Shown here piece by piece: positions 30,301 to 38,127 of a stretch of DNA of 64,000 bases (position 1 is the stretch's first letter; each line of letters starts with the position of its first letter). The position numbers were made by a program, and so were the translations under genes. The notes beneath the pieces were generated by a model. The model was not told the origin of the DNA and ran no database searches. It saw only the letters and a program-made list of their open reading frames with translations. Source of the DNA: Pseudobutyrivibrio ruminis (GTDB lineage: Bacteria > Bacillota > Clostridia > Lachnospirales > Lachnospiraceae). The stretch spans positions 1-64,000 of the forward strand of contig NZ_SVET01000004.1 in assembly GCF_015057245.1 (NCBI RefSeq), in the 5' to 3' direction.

Positions 30301-33300
30301 ATATAATCAGGCATATGAAAACTATGAAAAGCTTATTGAATATGGTCATGGTCAGATGAGCTTGACAAAACAGGAAATGGAGGAGGTTGAGATTGAAGAA
30401 AGTACAAAGCAAATCGTAGTACCAGAAAGAACAGAAGAACAGAAAAACTGGACCGACGAAGAAATGCTGAAATTTGCAAAGAAACAGTCGTTGGATGAAG
30501 CAATAAAAACAAAAAAAGATAAAAAAGCAGATGAATACAGAAAGAAGCTGTTTGAATGCTACACTGTTAATACGTTTGCAAGTATGATGAGCAATTCATA
30601 TAATCCAATTATTAATATAGCTATTAAATTTCAAGGTGTTAAGGATGTGGCAGATCTTAAATTAGAAAGCTGGTTTACTGACGAGAATAATTATGGACCA
30701 GAATTTAAGGCAGCAATAGAAAAGCTAATAAAAACAGACTGGAAGACACCGGAATTTAAGTTTGCTCAAGCTGAAGTGCTAAGACTGTATACAATCATAG
30801 CAAAAAATAGAATGGAAATAGCAAAAAATGCTATAGGTGGTGCAGAAGAAAAGAAGGGAGCTAGAAAGCTAACACAAGCCGAAGAAGACATTGTATTAGA
30901 GGCAACTCAGAAGAAGGATTTAATGAGTGGCGATGGTGTTGGAGCATTTTATAAAAATATATTTGAAAATTATTTTTCAAGAATTTCCAACATGGATAAG
31001 CGCGCCATGCTTGCTTCTTTAGTTAAAACTAAAAAGACACATAAGCTTAAAATTGATGGCACAGTAGATAAAAATGCTGATAGAGGAGCAGTGCTTGGGG
31101 GTATTTTCAAGGGATGTGGTCCGCTTTTGCAAAAGATTTTACAAGCACTTCCAGCAAATACTACACCTGAATTGAAGCAGGCTCTTTCGGATGTAAAGTC
31201 AAAACTGGCGCCTCTTCCAGATGATTATGTAGAGGCTCAATTAGCAGCCCTGGTAGATAATTCTAATGGAAAGGTAACGAAGATTGTAAAAGTCAAATCT
31301 TTGGGAGCAGCATCTGTAGGTCAGGCATTTTTCTGTAAGGCATACGGCCCAGGCCTTGGCGATGATGGAAAAACTGTTGTTGTAAAGATACTTCGTCCTG
31401 ATATTCAAAACAAGATGAAGCGTGAAGAGCAAATCATGCTTGATGCGGCACAGGCTACCAATGATGGTATGGTTGCTACATATCAAGGACAGATGGAGAG
31501 CATTAGAAGAGAGATGGACCTTAGAATTGAGGCTGAGAATATTGAAAAAGGTCAGGTATATAGTAAAGGCTCAGTATTAGAGAAGAAGGTAGAAGAATTT
31601 GATGATGTTAAGTCAGTAAAAATCGATAAGCTTTTCAAATCAACACAAAATGCTTTGGTGCTTGAACTTGCAGATGGGAACACTGTTGAAGACTATGTAA
31701 ATACCACAGAAGAATTTAGAACAGAACTTGGAACAAAGAACTTCCTTGTTAAAAGAGATGCTAGTGGCAAGTTGGTGGCTAGAGTTGATTACAAAGAAAA
31801 TCCAGCAGATTTGGCGGATATAGAAAAAATCAATCAGCTACATGGACAGGCTGTTGATAAGCTTGCAGAAATGAGAAAGCGCCAGGAGCATCTGGTTAAA
31901 GTGGCAGACAAGTGGATTTACGAAGCTTTATTTGGCAGTGGATATTATCACGGGGATTTGCATGCTGGCAATATAATGGTATCAGAGAATGAGGCAACAG
32001 TCATAGACTTTGGTAATGCTACTCAGTTAACCAAGGAGGAACAGTCTCAGATATTAAAATTTATGGCTGCAGGTACAATGAATGATGCTGCAAATATGGA
32101 AGATGCTTTTGTAAGTCTTCTGTCAGCAGAAGGAAAGGCAAAGCTAGCTGAATCAAGAGAAGATTTAAGTAAAATGATTAAAAAAGTGGCTGAAATGGGC
32201 TCGATGGATTCAGCTATGTCTCGTATAGCTATAGTAATGACAAAAGCTCAGAAACTGGGTTTTGAAGTTCCAGCATCAATATTCAACTTTGTTCAGTGCA
32301 TGCTTCGATTAAAGAATACTGTGGATGAAATGAATAAAGCAGTTAATCAGATGGACGACGATGTTGATAGTATTACTAGTATTAGAAAGACAATCAAGAT
32401 AAAGAGTGATATCAATCCAATTAATCCAGATCAGAAGACTCTGTTTTCCGATAAAGAAGGGCTTAAGCTTAATTCTGATTACAGAGATGAAACAAGGATG
32501 CTCAGCCAAAGCTATGGCGTAGTGGATGAGAAAGAGTTTATGAAAGCTTTGCGAGATACAAATCATAGACAGGATTTCTTGGACACCTATATGCTTGGCA
32601 TAAACGAGGATGTGGATTATCTAAAGGGCATAGCAAATAAGATTCAAAGCCCAACAAGTGGCGTAGCTGGAAAGATCAGAACTAAAAAAGGAAGAGACAA
32701 AGTTGACGCTAAGAACACTTCTCACAGAATTAAGCTTGCAAATTATATGCCATCCTTATTCAGCCGTGCTAAGCTTTTCTTGACAAATGAGGAATTAGAG
32801 AGAAAAAAGGGTCTTTGGGAGGAATTAAAGGGACTTGAAAATGATAAATTTATTACACGTAAGGCTGAATTTATATCACTTATTGATTCGCTAGTAAATA
32901 AAGATGAATTGGAGGCTCCTCTTAAGAAACTGTTTGAAGACCAGGATAACAAGAAGCTGTCTAAGGCTCAAAAAGAAAAGAAAGAAAAGGAATTTTTCAA
33001 TCTCTACAAGAGTACAATTCAATCTAGAGCTAATGAAAAGTATGACACTTTAAAGGAATTGTCTGAGCAGCTGGATAAGACAGAAGAGAAGGATATTAAG
33101 AGTATAGATGAGGCTATGACGCCATTGTTCAAAGAAAAAGGTGGTAAGGACTTGGAGGCTGCATACAATGCCTATAGAGCTGCTCAGTCTAAGAATGAGG
33201 GTGTTGCCGAGGCTAAACAAAAACTTACAGACATCTTCTGTCAAATCAGTAGTAGAAAGGTAAAAACTGTTTTGAGTAGATGGGTTAAAGGTGAAAAGGT

Positions 33301-33544
33301 ATCTTTATCTTATAAAGGTCAGGATGGTATAGAAGATTCCATTGATAAGGTATTATCTGCAAGAAAGTGGGATATACCAAAGAATATTGGTTATTTCAGA
33401 ACCATAAAGTATGGAGCCCAATTTGGATATAGAATCTTGTTTGGTGAAGATGACCCTATTGGTAAAATCAAAGCAGATGATGAGATGGTTAAATATAGTG
33501 GCACTGCTGATCAGTTTAAAGAGCAAAATGATGACGAGGAGTAG
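27302..33544 (+). CDS. Giant protein with UbiB/ABC1-like atypical kinase domain, possible CIS cargo
   Basis: A 2080-residue hydrophilic protein with no signal peptide. The first ~50 residues are rich in Gln, Asn and Glu and look disordered. Residues ~185-235 hold a helical module (ACHNYCKNRNPWFEAGKRR) that resembles segments of the proteins at 35263 and 36567. Long helical regions follow. Near 1300-1620 there is a UbiB/ABC1-type kinase domain: GAASVGQ (about 1332), the lysine strand VVVKILRPD (about 1360), DLRIEAENIEK, catalytic HGDLHAGN (about 1550) and the metal motif VIDFGNA (about 1567). The key Lys, Asp and Asn are kept. The KxGQ motif of UbiB is not obvious (GPLLQK in its place). It lies 14 bases after the AAA+ gene. 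The function is unknown: a regulator, or an effector carried by the CIS. Confidence 0.8.
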   Translation: MSDIMGEVQQNINANEINANQQVEEQKFHQTNTEIDYASVQLEENLPVNVAVNKNGSLLIMSDSELKKQMLKTQFREASILRKKPDIAFDDNAFHSIKATKRDMARIDHLLKKGNIKVDKDYFKLQAMQERNQAHVFLNDEKFSGDSKLMEAVKNSVLNIENAFATMRGAGEGHDGALNNRQIKQMQKYYVDAIEACHNYCKNRNPWFEAGKRRLAAVKDILANLEKEAAEIEVGKQLLWSGVFSGDEACDFSTLIYNARFQMQMGLQKNRQEIFKSKKAKQDKKTEKTKNDQVALSKELKPFIDMLNTEKNPSELIKKATDKSMADLKALVSALREIPAGRYFAKDMYIGGTNIMLISTDDSELSVRIGDSEIKLLGTADEIVGYLEDDMVKHSDVFGQDCVNDAIFHYRNKDFKNLKEIVSGDVINARQLMTYIILKSEKIKPELLYNVPTYELVDLADKINKKEIESSKVLERINFYQGGDNNEVALTAEDKEITRILANEDKDIKAAKVAGVINNKSNVDLILSIKEKEEEAKEAEEAKLLEEREKELMDKYASMSPEEQPMWYKTYQEGVKTNDQFKITLAKGMRLFAGDKVSVTNEEVENRYNQTIADSMTDIITEFVSDFMFSANNWDENGKVVDPVDRIRQVFVKHAYTIVYLMDNPSILLTVFDNLAISSMLSDEDSKNMKETFNTFINDTLGTVRTIVGVANWFLSYEVKANLIIKGINSGLLDKTIKEKDEELSELIQKNFTKISDKMIVEQTESLFGKAEKSHMDMSRTAEQNAHATENINSLMAKSKARAEELFKDKNLHVSRALSGDIDLVERYMTLKELLKLASDAKAKAEGGNDEDEVERLNLMLESINEMISSTDRAIEETPVLFEEDMNKDASCRTATDTGKFRRLYENDKLIVVGSKLNIFKFYFNKLISLMKNEEKLDEKTKKIEIDNTVDKMIEEAGKFISENTSALWQGFKSKDYYNKSRTIEDLVSTFNEKMNELVLYNQAYENYEKLIEYGHGQMSLTKQEMEEVEIEESTKQIVVPERTEEQKNWTDEEMLKFAKKQSLDEAIKTKKDKKADEYRKKLFECYTVNTFASMMSNSYNPIINIAIKFQGVKDVADLKLESWFTDENNYGPEFKAAIEKLIKTDWKTPEFKFAQAEVLRLYTIIAKNRMEIAKNAIGGAEEKKGARKLTQAEEDIVLEATQKKDLMSGDGVGAFYKNIFENYFSRISNMDKRAMLASLVKTKKTHKLKIDGTVDKNADRGAVLGGIFKGCGPLLQKILQALPANTTPELKQALSDVKSKLAPLPDDYVEAQLAALVDNSNGKVTKIVKVKSLGAASVGQAFFCKAYGPGLGDDGKTVVVKILRPDIQNKMKREEQIMLDAAQATNDGMVATYQGQMESIRREMDLRIEAENIEKGQVYSKGSVLEKKVEEFDDVKSVKIDKLFKSTQNALVLELADGNTVEDYVNTTEEFRTELGTKNFLVKRDASGKLVARVDYKENPADLADIEKINQLHGQAVDKLAEMRKRQEHLVKVADKWIYEALFGSGYYHGDLHAGNIMVSENEATVIDFGNATQLTKEEQSQILKFMAAGTMNDAANMEDAFVSLLSAEGKAKLAESREDLSKMIKKVAEMGSMDSAMSRIAIVMTKAQKLGFEVPASIFNFVQCMLRLKNTVDEMNKAVNQMDDDVDSITSIRKTIKIKSDINPINPDQKTLFSDKEGLKLNSDYRDETRMLSQSYGVVDEKEFMKALRDTNHRQDFLDTYMLGINEDVDYLKGIANKIQSPTSGVAGKIRTKKGRDKVDAKNTSHRIKLANYMPSLFSRAKLFLTNEELERKKGLWEELKGLENDKFITRKAEFISLIDSLVNKDELEAPLKKLFEDQDNKKLSKAQKEKKEKEFFNLYKSTIQSRANEKYDTLKELSEQLDKTEEKDIKSIDEAMTPLFKEKGGKDLEAAYNAYRAAQSKNEGVAEAKQKLTDIFCQISSRKVKTVLSRWVKGEKVSLSYKGQDGIEDSIDKVLSARKWDIPKNIGYFRTIKYGAQFGYRILFGEDDPIGKIKADDEMVKYSGTADQFKEQNDDEE

Positions 33545-33576
33545 AATAAGGCAGGCTAATTGGGAGGAGGAATAAC

Positions 33577-34554
33577 ATGGATATTATTCGTCTGGATAAG
33601 GAACAAATAAAATACTTTGCCGATATGGATCCATTTTCATTTGGGGACAAGCTGGATTTAAATGGTTACTTTGCGGTAGGAGCTTTGGCTCACAACAAAG
33701 CGAAAAATGTGGATATTCCTATGGGGCTAATGATATGTTCGTTGATAGAGCAAGGTCTTGTGGTGGAATGGATATGTATAGGTGAAAAGTTTAGGGGCTA
33801 TGGTATTGGCGAAAAGCTCTTGATAACTGCATTTGATTTGGCCGCAGAGATAGGCTGTGGTAAGGTATTTGCTTATATTAATGAGTATAGTGAGGAATTT
33901 GCTCAGTCACAATTAATGTATTTACAAGACAGGTTATTTAAAGAGGAATATCCAGTACTTGGTGAATGGAATAACGCAATTGGTGAAATGGCTGCAGATA
34001 AAGCTGCATTGAAGGGTGATAATTTCAACATAGTAGCTTTTAATGCATTTCCAGAGGCAGGCAGGAAAAAGGCTTTTGTAGATTTTGCAAAATTAGATAA
34101 TACCGTGTTTAATTATCCTTTTGAATTAGAGGATGAAGGCTACGATATTAAAAAAAGCTTTTTGCTACTGGACAATGACAAAATATGTGGAGGACTATTT
34201 ACTAAAAAACTAGGTAAGACGGTTTATGTGACTGCGATTTCAATTAATAGTGTGGCTGCAGGAGAGGCATTATTTGCAAAGCTTCTTGATGCTTTAGCAA
34301 CGGATTCAGATGCTGAAAGCGAAATAAGCCTATTGGTTCGACAAAAACCAAAAACCTATGATTGGTATGAAGAACCAGAGGATTTGGTTAACTACGAATT
34401 AATAGAAAACCTGGCTAATAAAGTGTTTAAGGAAAAGCATTTTGGTGGCAGATATTTGGCCGCAAGCATATACGCTTATATTGAGCAGGTGGGAGAAACA
34501 GTGGAGCTAGAAGGTTGGGACGATTTAGCTTACGAGGCTTTAGAGGAAGCATAA
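33577..34554 (+). CDS. GNAT-like acetyltransferase, two-domain
   Basis: A 325-residue protein. The N-terminal half is a GNAT fold with the acetyl-CoA binding loop GEKFRGYGIGEKLL (about 69-82), in the R/QxxGxG/A pattern. The C-terminal half (about 150-325) looks like a second, degenerate GNAT domain. Its length and layout match the protein at 36980-37972, so the two are probably paralogs flanking a kinase and two unknown genes. A strong ribosome site (GGGAGGAGGAA) precedes the start. The substrate is unknown; acetylation of a CIS component or of the large neighbouring protein is a guess. Confidence 0.75.
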   Translation: MDIIRLDKEQIKYFADMDPFSFGDKLDLNGYFAVGALAHNKAKNVDIPMGLMICSLIEQGLVVEWICIGEKFRGYGIGEKLLITAFDLAAEIGCGKVFAYINEYSEEFAQSQLMYLQDRLFKEEYPVLGEWNNAIGEMAADKAALKGDNFNIVAFNAFPEAGRKKAFVDFAKLDNTVFNYPFELEDEGYDIKKSFLLLDNDKICGGLFTKKLGKTVYVTAISINSVAAGEALFAKLLDALATDSDAESEISLLVRQKPKTYDWYEEPEDLVNYELIENLANKVFKEKHFGGRYLAASIYAYIEQVGETVELEGWDDLAYEALEEA

Positions 34555-34569
34555 AGGGGAATAATCAGA

Positions 34570-35244
34570 ATGGATGACGTTAAATGGATGCGAAGCCTAC
34601 TTTCTCATAATGTTCGAATGCCTCTGTCTATCATTCAGGGGTATGGTGAACTTTTGGAGGAAGGAAAACTAGATGAGGATAAACAAAAGGAAGTAATAAC
34701 AAAAATTTGTGGTAATATTCGCTATCTTTCAAACATTTTAAAACTTGTAATTGATAATGAAACCACATCTGTAGAATACAAATATGAAATCATAGATATT
34801 TTAGATGTAGTTAGAGAAGTCAGCAGTTACATGAAGGATTTTACCAGCAAAAGAGGAATTCGGGTAAGTGTCATAAGTCAAAGTGAGCAGGTAATGATAA
34901 GGGCTGATAGATGGCAGTTTATCCGACTGTTTTACAACCTTTTTGAAAATTCTCTAAAGTATATGGGCAAAAGCGGAGACATTAGCGTTATGGTTAGCGA
35001 GGCTGGTAATGATGGTGTTCTCATTGTTTATAAAGATACAGGAAATGGAATGCCTGCAGCTGAGGTAGAGCATGTATTTGAAAAGGGCTACCGAAGTATC
35101 ACACATACAGGGGAAAATGGCCAAGGTATGGGAATGTATTTTGTTTATAAAATAATCGAGGATCACGGTGGAACTATCAATGTTTTGTCTGATGTTGGAA
35201 AGGGATTTTCGGTGAGAATTTTACTACCAGTATCTAGGGCTTAA
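34570..35244 (+). CDS. Soluble histidine kinase (HisKA-HATPase, no sensor domain)
   Basis: A 224-residue kinase core with no membrane segment and no sensor domain. The H-box is LLSHNVRMPLSII (His13), N-box NLFENSLKYM, G1 YKDTGNGMP and G2 GQGMGMYFVYKII. The core starts almost at the first residue, so an input must come from a partner protein. No response regulator lies next to it; the nearest is the OmpR-type regulator at 22744. It sits between a GNAT-like gene and an unknown gene, 15 bases after the former. Confidence 0.88.
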   Translation: MDDVKWMRSLLSHNVRMPLSIIQGYGELLEEGKLDEDKQKEVITKICGNIRYLSNILKLVIDNETTSVEYKYEIIDILDVVREVSSYMKDFTSKRGIRVSVISQSEQVMIRADRWQFIRLFYNLFENSLKYMGKSGDISVMVSEAGNDGVLIVYKDTGNGMPAAEVEHVFEKGYRSITHTGENGQGMGMYFVYKIIEDHGGTINVLSDVGKGFSVRILLPVSRA

Positions 35245-35262
35245 AGCTTAAGGAGGTTTACT

Positions 35263-36549
35263 ATGGGCGATTTGTTTCAATTAGAAGAGAAGGAACAAAG
35301 TGAAATTCAAGTTAATCAGGAAGAGCAAATCCAACAAAATCAACAGCTGCAAGAAGGCAATATCGTTGAAGAAAAACAGGAGCAGGAGACTGATGTATTA
35401 AATCAGGGCTTCATAATGGACACTCCAAAGCTAAAGCTTAAGAAAGGGAAGAATCCCAAAACGAAGTCTAAAAAAAAGGAAGAAAAGAAAAAAGCAGAAG
35501 AAAAGTACTTGGATGCTATAAAATTTGACAAAACATATGCTGAAGCAAGAGGTGATGATAGCAATGATATGGCAGCTATTAGAAGTGCCATGAGTGACTA
35601 TTTTAATATCGAGAAAACATATGAGAAAGATGTAAAGTCAGAAGATAGTGATGTTAGAGATAATGCGTACGAGATGCTGGCTGAAAAGCTAAGGGATGTT
35701 GAAGCGAAGTGTAATAAATATCTTCGATTTAAGATTTGCTTTTCAAAGGCAGCTAGGGAAAGAACTGCTCAGGTAAGACAACTAAGAGAAGAGGTTCAAT
35801 CTAGAATTGCCAAGTATAATGTTGCGCCTCCACAGCCAGTAGTAAAGGAAGAGAGTAAAGCAAAAAAAGGATTTAGACGTCTTGGGGATGGCATTAAAAG
35901 ATTTTTCACGGAAAGAGTACCAGATGGCTTTAAAGGAGCTGGTAGAAGTATAAAACGCTCCTTTAATGATACATTTAAAACACGTACAGCAGGGCAGTTC
36001 TTTAAGGATGCGGCTAGAGATTATATTTGGGGTGGCATTTTTAGAAATTCTTTTAATATTTTAGCTTCACTTGTATTCATTCCAATTTGGCTGGGGAATG
36101 AAGTTGTAAAAGGAGTTGGACAAACAATAACAAAATTAAGTGGAGGAAAATATTTAGCGGATAAAACGTATCCAAAGATTGGAATTCCAGTACCTCATTT
36201 ACCTTCCACATGGACTAGGCATCACGAAGCTATGGCAGCTGAAAAAGAGAGACAGAAAAAATTAAAAGAACAGGGAAAAAACACAGATGGTGCTTCAAAT
36301 AATTCAGTATATATATCTGATGAGGCAGTTGAATCTGCAATGAAATTTAATATTGGATTCAAATTATTCGGACCAGCAGCATTTGGAGGCAAATTAAACA
36401 AAAAAGGAACTGCTTTAGCCAAAACTGGTGTAGGTTACACTAATAAGCAGACGAGGGATGCAATTATTGAGCGTGCAAATAAAGAATATCAATCCGCAGA
36501 AAAGTGGCGTGAAGATAATGTAGATGATGAAGAAGATGATGATGAATAG
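35263..36549 (+). CDS. Unknown protein with Gln/Glu-rich leader, possible CIS cargo or partner
   Basis: I do not recognise this 428-residue protein. It starts with a Gln/Glu/Asn-rich stretch (about 5-46) and a lysine-rich stretch (about 55-80), both probably disordered. A helical module follows (about 140-190, CNKYLRFKICFSKAARERT) that lines up with segments of the proteins at 27302 and 36567. A basic region is followed by a hydrophobic stretch near 265-285 (ILASLVFIPIWLGNEVV) that could touch a membrane. It ends in an acidic tail. A strong AAGGAGG site precedes the start. A disordered polar leader is also found on the 2080-residue protein and is the kind of signal used for eCIS cargo (inference). 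Confidence 0.65.
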   Translation: MGDLFQLEEKEQSEIQVNQEEQIQQNQQLQEGNIVEEKQEQETDVLNQGFIMDTPKLKLKKGKNPKTKSKKKEEKKKAEEKYLDAIKFDKTYAEARGDDSNDMAAIRSAMSDYFNIEKTYEKDVKSEDSDVRDNAYEMLAEKLRDVEAKCNKYLRFKICFSKAARERTAQVRQLREEVQSRIAKYNVAPPQPVVKEESKAKKGFRRLGDGIKRFFTERVPDGFKGAGRSIKRSFNDTFKTRTAGQFFKDAARDYIWGGIFRNSFNILASLVFIPIWLGNEVVKGVGQTITKLSGGKYLADKTYPKIGIPVPHLPSTWTRHHEAMAAEKERQKKLKEQGKNTDGASNNSVYISDEAVESAMKFNIGFKLFGPAAFGGKLNKKGTALAKTGVGYTNKQTRDAIIERANKEYQSAEKWREDNVDDEEDDDE

Positions 36550-36566
36550 AAAGTAGGGGCAAATCA

Positions 36567-36977
36567 ATGGCAAAAAAAAATGAGGTTGTGGCTAGTCCGG
36601 AAAATCCTACAATAGAGCTTAAAGGTGAGATATCTGATATAAGTGATGCATTGCAGCAAGTGGTAGAATCCAAAGAGTTTAAAGAGAAATATTCAGAGTT
36701 TGAAGACGTTGATTTATCAATGTTTTCTTACTATGAAGATGACATCCTTAGAAATGTTGATGTACTCACAAGGAAAATTCAAACTTGGGATAGTGAAACA
36801 GTAAAGAGCGTTCCGTCAGAAGAACTGGAACAAACTTTTTTGTGTCTGTACGATAATATTTACATACTGATTCAAAATGTTAATCCACTTTGGCAGGTAG
36901 GAATGGAAAGAATTAAGCTATTAAAGGATTATCAGGACTTGTATGTGGAAATGTTAAAAGTAAGAGGAGAACTCTAA
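36567..36977 (+). CDS. Small helical protein of unknown function
   Basis: A 136-residue acidic, mostly helical protein that I do not recognise. Its last 45 residues (NVNPLWQVGMERIKLLKDYQ) match the pattern RNPWFEAGKRRLAAVKD in the 2080-residue protein, with the same spacing of aromatic and basic residues. It may be a partner, chaperone or immunity-type protein that copies the module of its target. The next gene starts 3 bases after its stop, so they are cotranscribed. Confidence 0.65.
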   Translation: MAKKNEVVASPENPTIELKGEISDISDALQQVVESKEFKEKYSEFEDVDLSMFSYYEDDILRNVDVLTRKIQTWDSETVKSVPSEELEQTFLCLYDNIYILIQNVNPLWQVGMERIKLLKDYQDLYVEMLKVRGEL

Positions 36978-36979
36978 TT

Positions 36980-37972
36980 ATGATTACACAAATAACAAAG
37001 GATAATGTTTCTTTATTTGAACATTTAATACCGGATGATTTGATAGAAGATATGATGATTAGAAGGGATACCTTTGGCCTGGGTTGCTTGCGTAGGGATT
37101 TAGATGGATATTTCGATGGATTTGGCGCCTTAGTTTTTGTGAAAGAATGCGATGAAAAAGAAAACATTGATAATATTCGAATCAAATGGTTATATGTGGA
37201 TTCTAATAGGCGCGATGATGGCATAGGCTGCGAGCTTATTACAGATTTATTCTGGGAGTTTGGTAATACAGAGGTGCCAACTATGACTATTGATATACCA
37301 GCCATTGAAGACTATGAAGAACTGGGCAATTTTTTAACCGATTGGCATTTTCAATTTGCTCCCATATATAGTTTAGAATTTGAATCAGAGCTTTCAGCAT
37401 TAAAGGATAATAAATATTTTAGTGGTATAAAAAAGAATACTGCAATAAAGGGAGCAACCTCGTTAGCTGAAGTGGATGAAAAAACACTTAAAGTCTTTTT
37501 GCGAGAGCTACGCAAAAAGTACATAAAAACAGGAAAGCATATAGACTATATGCTTACCGATTACAAAATGGATTATTTTGATTCTAATCTTTCTAGTGTT
37601 GTAATTAAGAATGGGGTTATAGAAGGAGCGTTGTTGGTACATACTCGTCCAAGTGGGCGCTTGGAAATAGTTGTATTTGATACATTACAGGATAATAAAC
37701 AGGCATATCTTGCCTGCCTGATGAGCAAATCATATCAGGCAGCGCTAAACTCTAGCATAAAAAATGGCCGTGTATATCATGAAACCTACAATGAAAAAGG
37801 TATGGATCTTATTGATAGTATCTTTGGAGCACATGAAACTCCGTTAGTATTTCGTGGAATAATAGAAAACACTGGGATAGCTATTTCTACAGAACAATGG
37901 GAAGATATGAAGGAAGAATATTGGAATGAGCATCCGGATTTGTATGCTGTTTTAAAAGATATGAATAATTAG
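36980..37972 (+). CDS. GNAT-like protein, probable paralog of the one at 33577
   Basis: A 330-residue protein with the same length and layout as the protein at 33577. The acetyl-CoA loop is RRDDGIGCELI (about 74-84), a weaker match to the GNAT motif A than in the sister gene. The C-terminal half resembles a second GNAT-type domain with the YHETYNEKGMDL segment. It is the last gene before a strong terminator. The substrate is unknown. The two copies differ a lot, so the duplication is old. Confidence 0.68.
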   Translation: MITQITKDNVSLFEHLIPDDLIEDMMIRRDTFGLGCLRRDLDGYFDGFGALVFVKECDEKENIDNIRIKWLYVDSNRRDDGIGCELITDLFWEFGNTEVPTMTIDIPAIEDYEELGNFLTDWHFQFAPIYSLEFESELSALKDNKYFSGIKKNTAIKGATSLAEVDEKTLKVFLRELRKKYIKTGKHIDYMLTDYKMDYFDSNLSSVVIKNGVIEGALLVHTRPSGRLEIVVFDTLQDNKQAYLACLMSKSYQAALNSSIKNGRVYHETYNEKGMDLIDSIFGAHETPLVFRGIIENTGIAISTEQWEDMKEEYWNEHPDLYAVLKDMNN

Positions 37973-37983
37973 AAAAGTAAAGG

Positions 37984-38021
37984 AAAAGGCGCTGTGTCCT
38001 ATTGGGGCACAGCGCCTTTTT
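37984..38021 (+). terminator. Strong intrinsic terminator
   Basis: A 16-bp stem (37984-37999 with 38005-38020, one T-G pair, five-base loop) ends in a T run. It separates the ATPase/large-protein block from the structural CIS operon. Confidence 0.95.
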
Positions 38022-38062
38022 GTGAACAAATTGTTAAGTGAATTTTTAATAAACCTTTAAAA

Positions 38063-38091
38063 TTGTCACGCAAAACATATGCTAAGATATT
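38063..38091 (+). promoter_or_regulatory. Promoter of the structural CIS operon
   Basis: TTGTCA (38063-38068) and GATATT (38086-38091) are spaced 17 bases apart, a sigma-A type promoter. It lies after a strong terminator and 36 bases before the first CIS gene, whose ribosome site is AGAGGGA. No other clear promoter is seen up to the window end, so this one may drive more than 26 kb. Confidence 0.6.
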
Positions 38092-38127
38092 AATATCAGT
38101 AAACTATCGTAAAAAGAGGGACTATAT

